From the NCBI RefSeq assembly GCF_002844375.1, contig NZ_CP024200.1, forward strand, positions 540,001 through 604,000: DNA of 64,000 nt, written 5' to 3'. The notes under the pieces are model-generated. The model worked only from the letters and a program-made list of their open reading frames with translations. It was not told the DNA's origin and did not search any database. The number at the start of each line of letters is the position of its first letter. Position 1 is the first letter of the stretch. Source of the DNA: Thalassospira marina (GTDB lineage: Bacteria > Pseudomonadota > Alphaproteobacteria > Rhodospirillales > Thalassospiraceae). Below, piece by piece: positions 8,862 through 17,291 of the stretch. Made by a program: the position numbers and the translations under genes.

Positions 8862-9716
8862 TCAAAGCCCCAAACGTTTTTGGGCGATGAGCACCTGTTC
8901 TTCGACCTGGTGGTCCATGCCCTTGCGGCGATCTAGGGCGGTTTGGGTGCGTTCCGGGCCGGCTTCGGCGGGGGTACCGTTTTTAAAGGGCGGTTTGGGG
9001 CTGTATTCGAGGGTGAGCGCCACCCGGCGGGCGGCTTCTTCGCCTTTGAGTTTGGTCGCGATGACAAGGGCGCAATCAATGCCTGCTGTGGCGCCAGCCG
9101 CGGTAATACGGTTGCGATCTACCACAACGCGGTCATCAATATGCGTTGCGCCCATAAGCGGTAAAAACCTTGTTAGCGACCAGTAACCGGTTGCCTTATA
9201 CCCGTTCAAAAGGCCGGTTGCGGCCAGTGTGATGGACCCGGTGCAAAAGGCCGAAAGCCATTTTGCGTGGTTGCCCCGATCGGTGAGGAATTCCAGGACC
9301 TCGGGATCATTCATATATTTGATTGTCCCCATGGTGCCGCCGGGTACCAACAAAACATCAAGATCGCGGGGACAATCGGCGAAGGTCGTTGTAGGCGGAA
9401 TACTGATACCCAGTTCAGTTGGAACCGGGGTCAAGTCTTTCCAGACCAGATGAATTTTACAGCGCAGGATATTTAAAACCGTCATCGGGCCGATCAGATC
9501 AAGTGCTACCATGTGGGGATGCACCAGAATGGCAACCGTTGGGGCGTCGGCCGGTAATTGCCGCATGGGGCCGGGATGCAGGTCTGGCGTGGCGACCGGT
9601 GATGGTGTTGGCGTCTGGGCGCCAGCCGTGATCGGGAAGGTTGCGGGCAGGGTGGCGGCAACCCCCGTGGCGGCGGCAAGTGTCATAAAGGTGCGGCGGT
9701 TTACCGGGTTTTCCAT
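8862..9716 (-). CDS. Tat-exported DJ-1/PfpI-family (isonitrile hydratase-like) protein
   Basis: A 284-residue protein. The N-terminus has a twin-arginine signal (NRRTFMTLAAATG near residues 6-18) followed by a hydrophobic stretch ending ITAGAQ, so a folded protein is probably exported to the periplasm. The rest is a class I glutamine amidotransferase-like domain: LDLIGPMTVLN, LLVPGG, and the nucleophile elbow AFCTGSITLAATG with a probable catalytic cysteine. Relatives include isonitrile hydratase and the amino-terminal half of GlxA-type regulators, which are normally cytoplasmic. Start at 9716 is set by GGAGG. It stands alone between the LacI gene and katG. The substrate is unknown. A cytoplasmic paralogue lies at 26486-27205. 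Confidence 0.75.
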   Translation of the reverse strand: MENPVNRRTFMTLAAATGVAATLPATFPITAGAQTPTPSPVATPDLHPGPMRQLPADAPTVAILVHPHMVALDLIGPMTVLNILRCKIHLVWKDLTPVPTELGISIPPTTTFADCPRDLDVLLVPGGTMGTIKYMNDPEVLEFLTDRGNHAKWLSAFCTGSITLAATGLLNGYKATGYWSLTRFLPLMGATHIDDRVVVDRNRITAAGATAGIDCALVIATKLKGEEAARRVALTLEYSPKPPFKNGTPAEAGPERTQTALDRRKGMDHQVEEQVLIAQKRLGL

Positions 9717-9925
9717 TTTATCCTCCGGGCAGCGATAAGGGCGGGTCGATATCCACGCCAATTGGCAAGGTTTGATTGCCACTTCGCACTGGCACCGGTT
9801 GCGGGACAATGTGATTTATCAATCAATTCTAAAAAAGCATCTGTTTTGGAAGATATTTACTATGGTTTGGGGGAGCACTGGCATTGATGGCGGGTACGTT
9901 GCCAATGGCTGGCTGACTGTTGGAT

Positions 9926-9964
9926 TATAAAAGAAAACCCCTTGCAGCGCATGGCTGCAAGGGG
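9926..9964 (-). terminator. Rho-independent terminator of katG
   Basis: An 11-bp perfect stem (CCCCTTGCAGC 9938-9948 with GCTGCAAGGGG 9954-9964) around a five-base loop. On the minus strand it is followed by a T-rich tract (TTTTCTTTTATA), 29 bases after the katG stop. Confidence 0.9.
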
Positions 9965-9992
9965 CGTGGCGTTGAGGCCGTTTTGGGGTCAA

Positions 9993-12176
9993 TCAGGCAA
10001 GATCAAACCGGTCTGCATTCATGACCTTGGTCCAGGCGGCGACGAAATCCTTGACGAATTTTTCAAGGTTATCGTCCTGGGCATAAACTTCGGCATAGGA
10101 GCGCAGGATCGAGTTGGAACCGAAAACCAGATCGACGCGGGTCGCTGTCCATTTGGTGTTGCCGGTCTTCCGATCGACGATGTTATAGAGGTTTTGACCC
10201 GCCGGTTTCCAGCTATTGGCCATATCCGTCAGATTAACAAAGAAGTCGTTCGTCAACGTACCTGGACGGTCAGTGAAGACGCCATGCTTGCTGCCACCAT
10301 GGTTGATGTCAAGGGCACGCATACCGCCAACCAGAACCGTCATTTCAGGTGCGGTCAGGCCGAGAAGCTGGGCACGGTCGAGCAGCATTTCTTCGGCTGA
10401 AACGACATAGTCCTTTTTCATCCAGTTACGGAAGCCATCTGCCAGCGGTTCGAGGGCGTCGAAGCTGTCGGCATCGGTCATGTCATCGCTGGCATCGCCA
10501 CGGCCCGGTGCAAACGGAACGGTGACATTAACGCCAGCCGCCTGTGCGGCCTTTTCAACCGCGGCAGTACCGCCAAGCACGATCAGATCGGCGAGAGAAA
10601 CTTTCTTGGCAAGGCCAGCCTGGATATTTTCAAGGGTCTTCAGAACCTTTGCCAGACGTTCCGGTTCGTTGCCTTCCCAGTCCTTTTGCGGCGCCAGGCG
10701 GATACGGGCACCATTGGCACCACCGCGCATGTCCGACCCACGATAGGTGCGTGCACTATCCCAGGCGGTGTTGATCAGTTCGGCACTGGTTAGCCCGGAA
10801 TTCAGCAATTTTGCCTTGAGATCGGCAATTTCGCTGTCCGACAGGGTGTAATCCACGCTGGGTACCGGGTCCTGCCAGATCAGGTCTTCACTTGGCACAT
10901 CCGGGCCGAAATAACGGGCCTTCGGTCCCATGTCACGGTGGGTCAGTTTGAACCATGCACGGGCAAAGGTTTCCGAGAAATATTCCGGGTCCTTGATGAA
11001 TTTCTGGCAGATGGCGTTATAGGCCGGGTCTACCTTCATTGCCATGTCGGCATCGGTCATCATCGGCATGCAGCGGATCGACGGGTCTTCAACGTCGACG
11101 GGCATGTCTTCTTCCTTGATATCGATCGGCTTCCACTGCCATGCGCCAGCCGGGCTTTTGGTGAGTTCCCATTCATAGCCAAACAGCAGGTCAAACCAGC
11201 CCATATCCCACTGGGTCGGGTTTTTGGTCCAGGCACCTTCAATGCCGGAAACAACGGTATCACGGCCAATGCCACGACCCTTGGTGTTCATCCAGCCCAT
11301 GCCCTGTGCGGTGACGTCGGCTGCTTCGGGTTCCGCGCTGAGATTGGCGGCATCGCCATTGCCGTGACTTTTGCCAATGGTGTGGCCGCCGGCGGTCAGG
11401 GCTGCGGTTTCTTCGTCATCCATTGCCATACGGGCAAAGGTCTCACGCACCTGGGCGGCGGTTTTCATCGGGTCCGGCTGGCCGTTAACACCTTCCGGGT
11501 TCACATAGATCAGGCCCATCTGCACGGCGGCAAGCGGGTTTTCCATGGTTTCGGGTTTGGCAACATCGCCATAACGGCCATCACTTGGTGCCAGCCATTC
11601 TTTTTCAGCACCCCAGTAAATATCCTTTTCCGGATGCCAGATATCCTTGCGGCCAAAGGCAAAACCAAAGGTTTTCAGACCGGCAACTTCATAGGCAATG
11701 GTGCCCGAAAGAATGATCAGGTCAGCCCAGGAAATTTTGTTGCCGTATTTCTTTTTGATCGGCCAGAGCAGACGGCGGCCTTTGTCGGTATTGACGTTAT
11801 CAGGCCAGGAATTGAGCGGTGCGAAACGCTGGTTGCCGGTACCACCACCACCACGGCCATCGGCCAGGCGATAGGACCCTGCTGCGTGCCAGGCGACACG
11901 GGCAAACATGCCAACATAGCTGCCCCAGTCGGCTGGCCACCAATCCTGGCTTTCAGTCATCAACTTACGGAGGTCGTTTTTCAGGGCCTCGACGTCAAGT
12001 TTTTTAAGTTCTTCGTGATAGTCAAAATCCTGACCGAACGGGCTGGTCTTGGCGTCATGCTGATGAAGAATGTCGAAATTCAGCGCATTGGGCCACCAGT
12101 CCATGACCGTGGTGCCCAGGGCGGTCTGGCCGCCATGCATTACCGGGCATTTTCCTGCTGTTGGTTTTCCGTCCAT
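9993..12176 (-). CDS. katG: Bifunctional catalase-peroxidase
   Basis: A 727-residue class I haem peroxidase that breaks down hydrogen peroxide and oxidises small donors. The distal triad is visible as R93, W96 and H97 (FARVAWHAAGSYR), the proximal haem histidine as H265 (TAGGHTIGKSHG), and the Met-Tyr-Trp cross-link residues needed for catalase activity as M250, Y224 and W96. The second, degenerate peroxidase domain follows to the end, giving the usual family length. The ATG at 12176 is preceded by AGGGAGAG; the open frame continues upstream but lacks family similarity. It is a single-gene transcript with its own terminator. OxyR control is likely from other bacteria, but I could not mark a site. 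Confidence 0.97.
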   Translation of the reverse strand: MDGKPTAGKCPVMHGGQTALGTTVMDWWPNALNFDILHQHDAKTSPFGQDFDYHEELKKLDVEALKNDLRKLMTESQDWWPADWGSYVGMFARVAWHAAGSYRLADGRGGGGTGNQRFAPLNSWPDNVNTDKGRRLLWPIKKKYGNKISWADLIILSGTIAYEVAGLKTFGFAFGRKDIWHPEKDIYWGAEKEWLAPSDGRYGDVAKPETMENPLAAVQMGLIYVNPEGVNGQPDPMKTAAQVRETFARMAMDDEETAALTAGGHTIGKSHGNGDAANLSAEPEAADVTAQGMGWMNTKGRGIGRDTVVSGIEGAWTKNPTQWDMGWFDLLFGYEWELTKSPAGAWQWKPIDIKEEDMPVDVEDPSIRCMPMMTDADMAMKVDPAYNAICQKFIKDPEYFSETFARAWFKLTHRDMGPKARYFGPDVPSEDLIWQDPVPSVDYTLSDSEIADLKAKLLNSGLTSAELINTAWDSARTYRGSDMRGGANGARIRLAPQKDWEGNEPERLAKVLKTLENIQAGLAKKVSLADLIVLGGTAAVEKAAQAAGVNVTVPFAPGRGDASDDMTDADSFDALEPLADGFRNWMKKDYVVSAEEMLLDRAQLLGLTAPEMTVLVGGMRALDINHGGSKHGVFTDRPGTLTNDFFVNLTDMANSWKPAGQNLYNIVDRKTGNTKWTATRVDLVFGSNSILRSYAEVYAQDDNLEKFVKDFVAAWTKVMNADRFDLA

Positions 12177-12752
12177 TTCTCTCTCCCTTAGTGGCTGAGA
12201 TGTTTGCAGCTTATTGACCCAATCAGACTGAAGGACAAAACCAGATGGCGTTCGGGATACAGATCGGGGCGTAGTCCCGGATTTGGTTTTGGCGATCACC
12301 CTTGGCGATCAGGGATGTTTTAAACGCGTGTCTTACAAATCAGGATATGTGCGCCAGGCGTTCATGTCCAAGTTAATGTTCAACTAATATTTTACGTTTA
12401 TGGCGTCCTGCGGGTCAGTTTGCAGTGGTGATTTCTGATAAGGAAAAATCTAACGTGGATCGTTGTTATAGGTGAAATAGGTATTTTTTTATTTTTCGAT
12501 AGTTTTTATCGATTAATTGTTAAGGCCGGGATCAGATTTGGTTCATTGCAATGCACAACCAGAAACAGAACGGGCAGACGTTTTCGGCAGGTTTTGGTGG
12601 TTTTTTCGCGCGTTCCTGCGGAAATTTTGCGCAAGTTTGATGACTGGATGCGGGCTGATTTTATCGTCAAAGATCGTGACGTTTCACCATGTTAGGGAAA
12701 AGTCTGGCAGGAATGTGGTAGGCAAAAACAAATTTTTGCGACAGGCAGGCAT
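12177..12752. other. Intergenic region upstream of katG
   Basis: About 575 bases separate the katG start from the dgdA terminator. The region is AT-richer than its surroundings around 12310-12530 and should hold the katG promoter. A short plus-strand open frame near 12517-12798 runs into the terminator and has no recognisable motif, so I do not call it a gene. Confidence 0.5.
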
Positions 12753-12782
12753 GAAAAAGGCCCGCCGGGGGAAGGCGGGCCT
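12753..12782 (-). terminator. Rho-independent terminator of dgdA
   Basis: Nine-bp GC-rich stem (AGGCCCGCC 12758-12766, GGCGGGCCT 12774-12782) with a seven-base loop, followed on the minus strand by TTTTT, 26 bases after the dgdA stop. Confidence 0.85.
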
Positions 12783-12807
12783 GGATGATAAGCGATGAAA
12801 CCTGAAA

Positions 12808-14130
12808 TCAGCGTTGAGCTGCGGCAATGGCCTCAGCCATGATTTCAAGGCCACGGTCGATATCATCATCCGAAATGGTCAGGGGCGGGGCGATGCGGAA
12901 GACGGCCCCCATCGCCGGAACCTTGACGATATTCATGCTCAGCCCGCGTGCGAGTGCTTCTTCGCCAATCCGGTCGCCCATGGCAAGGTCAGGGATGCGG
13001 CTTTGCCGGTCTGTAACGATTTCAAGCCCAAGCAATAGTCCGCGTCCGCGCACATCGCCAATGCAGTCAAATCGCTGCTTGAGGGCTTCAAGCCCGTTTC
13101 GCAACCGCTGGCCGGCAGTTTTGGCCCGTTCGATCAGGTTTTCACGCGCGATAACATCCATCACCGTCAGGCCAACAGCGGCAGGCAGAGGGTCGGATAC
13201 ATGGGTGGTCAGGAAAATAAAGCCACGATCATGGGCTTTTTGTTCGATTTCGGTGCTGGTCAGCACAGCCGAAAGCGGCAGGCCCGCGCCAAGGGTTTTT
13301 GACAATGTCAGAATATCGGGTGTGACACCATCCCGTTCAAAGGCAAACATGTGGCCGGTGCGGCCCATGCCCGTCTGGGCCTCGTCCAGGATTAGAAGCA
13401 TACCGCGTTCTTCGCATTTCTTCTTGAGCGCGGCCAGATAACCCACCGGCAAATCAATGATGCCACCCGATGACAGGATGGGTTCGGCAATGAAAGCCGC
13501 CAGATTGCCGGTAGATTGGCTGTCGACCAAATTAAAGGCATCATCAAGTTCGGTTTGCCAGTCCAGCGAGCCATCGGCATGGGTAAAGCGCGGGCGATAG
13601 GCATGCGGGGCGGGAATGGCAAAAGACCCGACGGAAACCGGGCCATAGCCCTTGCGCGCAGCACTATAGGTTGCAGCGGCAGCCGCACCGGTCATGCCGT
13701 GCCAGCTTTTGGAAAAGGCAACGATTTCGTGTTTGCCGGTGACGATCTTTGCCAGACGGATGGCTGCCTCGTTGGACTCGCCCCCGGTTGAAAGCAGCAA
13801 TACCTTTTCAAGGCCCGGCGTGACAGAGCCAAGACGGCGCGACAGCTCGATCACGGGGCGCGAGAGCATGCCGCTGAAAAGATGGTCAAGCTGACTGATA
13901 TTATCCTGAACGGTTTTAACGATTTCAGGGTGGGAGTGGCCGAGAACCGCGCTCATTTGCCCTGAGGTGAAATCCAGGATCGGATCATTGGCCAGATCAT
14001 AAACATAGCTGCCCGAAGCACGGCTGATGATGCGTTTTTCAAATTGCGGGCCATAACGCATGACATGATCGGAAACAGCCGACCACAAAGCGGGATCAAG
14101 ATTGGGATTATCGGTTTTCGCGGTGCTCAT
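12808..14130 (-). CDS. dgdA: 2,2-dialkylglycine decarboxylase
   Basis: A 440-residue PLP-dependent class III aminotransferase-fold enzyme. It matches the recalled Burkholderia DgdA almost block for block: ILDFTSGQMSAVLGH, LDHLFSGMLSRPV, LLLSTGGESNEAAIR, SWHGMTGAAAAATYSA, IAEPILSSGGIIDLP, LILDEAQTGMGRTG and LTLSKTLGAGLPL with the PLP lysine, then THVSDPLPAAVGL. The enzyme decarboxylates 2,2-dialkylglycines such as 2-aminoisobutyrate and transfers the amino group to pyruvate, giving a ketone, CO2 and L-alanine. It has its own terminator, and a divergent LysR gene lies 104 bases away, as in the known dgdA-dgdR pair. Confidence 0.93.
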   Translation of the reverse strand: MSTAKTDNPNLDPALWSAVSDHVMRYGPQFEKRIISRASGSYVYDLANDPILDFTSGQMSAVLGHSHPEIVKTVQDNISQLDHLFSGMLSRPVIELSRRLGSVTPGLEKVLLLSTGGESNEAAIRLAKIVTGKHEIVAFSKSWHGMTGAAAAATYSAARKGYGPVSVGSFAIPAPHAYRPRFTHADGSLDWQTELDDAFNLVDSQSTGNLAAFIAEPILSSGGIIDLPVGYLAALKKKCEERGMLLILDEAQTGMGRTGHMFAFERDGVTPDILTLSKTLGAGLPLSAVLTSTEIEQKAHDRGFIFLTTHVSDPLPAAVGLTVMDVIARENLIERAKTAGQRLRNGLEALKQRFDCIGDVRGRGLLLGLEIVTDRQSRIPDLAMGDRIGEEALARGLSMNIVKVPAMGAVFRIAPPLTISDDDIDRGLEIMAEAIAAAQR

Positions 14131-14214
14131 CAGAACGGCTTTCTGTTAGTTGGCTGATGATGCATCTTGCCTTGGCAATTGGTTTCAGCCAAATTCATAA
14201 TATAGAAAATGGAT

Positions 14215-14229
14215 ATCAATAAAATTGAT
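14215..14229. promoter_or_regulatory. Palindrome at the dgdA/LysR promoter
   Basis: Perfect inverted repeat ATCAAT-AAA-ATTGAT, five bases before the LysR start codon. It contains the T-N11-A pattern of LysR-type sites (T 14216, A 14228). A second weaker repeat, TTGGC-N11-GCCAA, lies at 14172-14192. Its position over the translation start suggests autorepression. Confidence 0.55.
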
Positions 14230-14234
14230 GTGAG

Positions 14235-15086
14235 ATGCTTGATCTTGAAATTTTCCTGCTGCGCAGCTTTGTCGCGGTTTCCCGTGCCGGATCGATCAGT
14301 GAAGCCGCCCAGCAAATTGGGCGGACACAATCCGCCGTAAGCATGCAAATGCAACGGCTGGAGGATGCGGTTGGCCAGCCGGTTTTGCGCCGCACCGGGG
14401 CAGGGGTGGAGCTGACGGCAGCGGGTATTCGCATGTTATCCTATGCCGAACGCATTTTGGGGGCGCATGACGAGGCCGTTGCCGCCATTTCGGGAACGGC
14501 CCTGCATGGGGCGATCAGCATCGGTTGCCCGGAAGATTACATGACGGCGTTTTTCCCTGGTTTGCTGCGCCGGTTTGCCAGCCTGCATGGCGGGATCGAA
14601 ATTGAAGTGGTGTGCGCTGGCACGGTGGAATTGCGGCGCCTTTTGCAACGCCGTCAAATTGACCTTGCCCTGTTATCCGTGCCCGAAGATGCCGACCGGG
14701 CGCAAATCATTCGCCCTGAATCATTCGTCTGGGTGGGCAACAGCCCGGAACCGGCCATTATCGGGCGCGAGGTTTTGCCCCTTGCACTATCAGCCCCCGG
14801 TACGCTGGACCATGAAGCCGCCATTGGCGCGATGGACCGTGTCGGGCGGGCCTATCGTATTGCCTTTGCCAGTAACAGTCTGGCGGGCCTGTTGGCCGTA
14901 ACCCGGTCGGGCGAGGCGATAAGCGTTGTTACCCGTGCTGCCGTGCCACCGGACCTTTTTGTTTTGCAGGAAAACCTGCCTGCCTTGCCCGATATCGGCA
15001 TTACCCTGGCCTATGCCGCCTTGAAGCCGCCGCCCATTGTTGAAACATTCGGTGAATTCATAAAATCATATTTATCAGATATTTAA
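14235..15086 (+). CDS. LysR-family regulator, DgdR-like
   Basis: A 283-residue LysR-type regulator. The N-terminal winged helix-turn-helix reads FVAVSRAGSISEAAQQIG followed by RTQSAVSMQMQRLEDAV (residues about 11-46); the C-terminal part is the LysR substrate-binding domain. The ATG at 14235 is preceded only by a weak GTGAG. It is divergent from dgdA, the arrangement of dgdR/dgdA in Burkholderia, where DgdR represses the decarboxylase gene. By position I infer it controls dgdA in response to a dialkylglycine. Direct sequence similarity to DgdR could not be checked, so no symbol is given. Confidence 0.85.
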   Translation: MLDLEIFLLRSFVAVSRAGSISEAAQQIGRTQSAVSMQMQRLEDAVGQPVLRRTGAGVELTAAGIRMLSYAERILGAHDEAVAAISGTALHGAISIGCPEDYMTAFFPGLLRRFASLHGGIEIEVVCAGTVELRRLLQRRQIDLALLSVPEDADRAQIIRPESFVWVGNSPEPAIIGREVLPLALSAPGTLDHEAAIGAMDRVGRAYRIAFASNSLAGLLAVTRSGEAISVVTRAAVPPDLFVLQENLPALPDIGITLAYAALKPPPIVETFGEFIKSYLSDI

Positions 15087-15108
15087 TGATCACTTTAAAG
15101 GTGACTGA

Positions 15109-15984
15109 TTAACGCTGAGCAAGCAAAATACCGCTAAATTCGCGGATCAAGCGTGATTTTTGAACATTGGCCGGATAAAGCAGCAGCGAGCGGAAAATGA
15201 CATTGGGTTCAAACGGGCGAAACACCACATTGCGCCCGGCATAATGCCCTGTCACCATTGGATTGACGAGGCCCACGGCATTGCCATCTTCGGCAAGTGC
15301 GCAGATGGTGGCGGAATTTGGCGTTTCCAGCGCATAGTTGGGGTTTATACCCTCGGCCCCCAATAACGCATCAAGGCGCTGGCGGGCGCGGTCTTCGGCG
15401 ACCAGCCCCAGCAGGGCAATATCGGCAAGGTCCGTTGGGGTAATTACCTTGTGACCTGCAAGGGGATGGTCCTTTGGCATGGCGATAACACCGGCATAGC
15501 TGCAAAATACCTGGCTATCGATGCCGGAATTATCAATTTCATCGGCGGCAAGGCCGATATCATATTGCCCGTCCACAATACCATTACGAATATCGGCCGA
15601 TGATTTGACGTGGAATGTCAGGCGGATATCGGGGTGTTTGGCCCGAAAGGCGCGGATCGCGGCGGGAACCAGACTAACGCTGCCCGCGGCAAAACAGCCA
15701 ATGCGCAATGTTCCCTCGCCATAATCGCGAATGCCAGCTGCGGCTGCACGCAGGCGGTCCAGCCCGCGAAAGCTTTCATCAACCTCGCGAAAAAACAGGC
15801 GGGCCTCGGGCGTGGCAACCAGCCGACCGCGGATACGGTCAAACAGGGTAAAGCGCACCGAATGTTCCAGATCGGCAATCAGGCGGGATACGGCGGGCTG
15901 GGTAATGCCCATAATTTCGGCGGCCCGCACCGTTGATCCAGAAATCATCAGGGCGTGAAACGCTTCGACCTGCCGGTATTTCAT
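15109..15984 (-). CDS. LysR-family regulator of the beta-lyase/amino-acid importer operon
   Basis: A 291-residue LysR-type protein starting MKYRQVEAFHALMISGSTVR. The helix-turn-helix AAEIMGITQPAVSRLIADLE lies at residues about 20-39, followed by the usual effector-binding domain. I choose ATG 15984 because the homology begins there and a GGAA ribosome site is present; the open frame upstream overlaps the divergent gene. It faces the beta-lyase gene across 90 bases containing a T-N11-A palindrome. It ends 22 bases from the end of the other LysR gene, in convergent orientation. Confidence 0.88.
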   Translation of the reverse strand: MKYRQVEAFHALMISGSTVRAAEIMGITQPAVSRLIADLEHSVRFTLFDRIRGRLVATPEARLFFREVDESFRGLDRLRAAAAGIRDYGEGTLRIGCFAAGSVSLVPAAIRAFRAKHPDIRLTFHVKSSADIRNGIVDGQYDIGLAADEIDNSGIDSQVFCSYAGVIAMPKDHPLAGHKVITPTDLADIALLGLVAEDRARQRLDALLGAEGINPNYALETPNSATICALAEDGNAVGLVNPMVTGHYAGRNVVFRPFEPNVIFRSLLLYPANVQKSRLIREFSGILLAQR

Positions 15985-16006
15985 ATAACATTTCCACATA
16001 GAGTAA

Positions 16007-16019
16007 TGATGAACCATCA
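16007..16019. promoter_or_regulatory. LysR-type binding site candidate
   Basis: TGATG-AAC-CATCA, a perfect inverted repeat that is also a T-N11-A LysR box, midway between the divergent LysR and beta-lyase genes. An outer AGTAA/TTACT pair (16003-16031) surrounds it. Confidence 0.5.
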
Positions 16020-16043
16020 GTATATTTACTAGGGTGATCGTGC

Positions 16044-16072
16044 AACTCTCTTTGAAACCCAACCGGAGAGTT
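16044..16072 (+). promoter_or_regulatory. Leader hairpin covering the beta-lyase ribosome site
   Basis: AACTCTC (16044-16050) pairs with GAGAGTT (16066-16072). The right arm is the GGAGAG ribosome-binding site of the gene starting at 16075, so the fold would hide it. This could allow translational control; it does not match the SAM-II consensus I remember. Confidence 0.4.
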
Positions 16073-16074
16073 TT

Positions 16075-17238
16075 ATGCGTGATTTTACCCTGAGCGTTCA
16101 TCACCCCGCCGTCGCAGAAGAGGAATTTTCGTCTCTTTGCGTGGCAACGCAGCGCGCCTCGACCATTGTTTTTGACAATGCCCAAGCCTATGCCACGCGC
16201 GGTCAGCGCGAGCTGGACAGTTATTCCTATGGCATGCATGGCACGCCAACCCAGCGTGTTCTTGAAGCACAGCTAACCGCACTGGAAGGCGGGCTTAAAA
16301 CTGTTGTGGTGCCATCGGGGCAGGCAGCAATTGCCGTGGTGTTCCTGAGTGTTCTCAAACCCGGGGATCATGTCTTGATCGCGGAAACGGCTTATCCGCC
16401 GGTGAATGGTTTTTGCCAGAATTTTCTCGCCCCGCTGGGTATGACCTGGTCAACCTATCCGCCGGGAATTGGCAGTGGCATTGATGAATATATCACGCCG
16501 GAAACCCGCCTGATCTGGATGGAAAGCCCCGGGTCCACCACCATGGAGATCGAGGATGTGCCCGCCATTGTTGCCTGTGCACGCGCCAGAGGCATTTTAA
16601 CGGGCATCGATAATACCTGGGCAACGCCACTTTTGTTCAAGCCACTGGCACATGGTGTTGATTTTTCAATGCAGGCGCTGACCAAATATCCCGGTGGGCA
16701 TTCCGATATTCTGATGGGGTCGGTCACGGTGGCCCGGCTGGATTTGCGCAAAGGCCTGCGTGATGTGATGCGTATGCTGGGTTTTCATACCGCCCCCGAT
16801 GCCATTTCGCTGGTTTTGCGCGGCCTTGAAACCATGGCCGTACGTGTTGAACATTCCGGCCGGGTGGCAAGTGACCTTGCCCGCGAAATAGACGCGAAAT
16901 ACCCGGTCGAAGTCCTTTCACCGATATTACCCGAAAGCCCGGGCCACGCCCTTTGGCAGCGTGATTTTACCGGGGCCAGCGGCCTGTTTTCAGTTGTGCT
17001 GCCCAAAGACTGGGAAGGCCGGCTGGATGATGCTTTGAACGGGTTAAGGATTTTTGCAATCGGTGCGTCCTGGGGAGGAACGCGAAGCCTGATTGCACCG
17101 ATGACTGTTACCGGTCATCGCACCACGCCGCATCCGCGAAACGAACGCATTATTTTGCGTTTAAGCATCGGGCTGGAAGACCCGGAAGATTTGCGGGCGG
17201 ATCTGCATGCGTTTTTTGGCCTTCTTGCCGCGGGCTGA
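16075..17238 (+). CDS. Cystathionine beta-lyase-like PLP enzyme (Cys/Met metabolism family)
   Basis: A 387-residue fold-type I PLP enzyme of the Cys/Met metabolism family. Visible landmarks are the aromatic YSYGMHGTPTQRVLEAQL near residue 50, SGQAAIAVVFLSVLKPGDH near 85, IDNTWATPLLFKPLAHG near 183 and the PLP-lysine segment QALTKYPGGHSDILMG near 200. This pattern fits MetC, which cleaves cystathionine to homocysteine, pyruvate and ammonia; a general cysteine-S-conjugate beta-lyase is equally possible. The four genes that follow form an amino-acid importer, so the enzyme may act on an imported sulfur amino acid instead of serving methionine synthesis. GGAGAG precedes the ATG. Confidence 0.85.
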   Translation: MRDFTLSVHHPAVAEEEFSSLCVATQRASTIVFDNAQAYATRGQRELDSYSYGMHGTPTQRVLEAQLTALEGGLKTVVVPSGQAAIAVVFLSVLKPGDHVLIAETAYPPVNGFCQNFLAPLGMTWSTYPPGIGSGIDEYITPETRLIWMESPGSTTMEIEDVPAIVACARARGILTGIDNTWATPLLFKPLAHGVDFSMQALTKYPGGHSDILMGSVTVARLDLRKGLRDVMRMLGFHTAPDAISLVLRGLETMAVRVEHSGRVASDLAREIDAKYPVEVLSPILPESPGHALWQRDFTGASGLFSVVLPKDWEGRLDDALNGLRIFAIGASWGGTRSLIAPMTVTGHRTTPHPRNERIILRLSIGLEDPEDLRADLHAFFGLLAAG

Positions 17239-17291
17239 AGGCAAAACGCCCCGCAAAAAGCGGGCATTAATGAAAATATCAGGAGGTACAG

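Noticed and set aside
10938..12191. A 417-codon open frame on the plus strand
   Set aside because: It lies entirely opposite katG, has no recognisable domain and no ribosome site; katG has a complete catalytic residue set, so this is an antisense shadow.
12517..12798. 93-codon plus-strand open frame between katG and dgdA
   Set aside because: It reads through the dgdA terminator hairpin, shows no motif and has unusual composition rich in K, R and F.
16044..16072. SAM-II riboswitch before the beta-lyase gene
   Set aside because: The leader is short and the remembered SAM-II core sequence and pseudoknot arrangement are not present; only a simple hairpin is seen.
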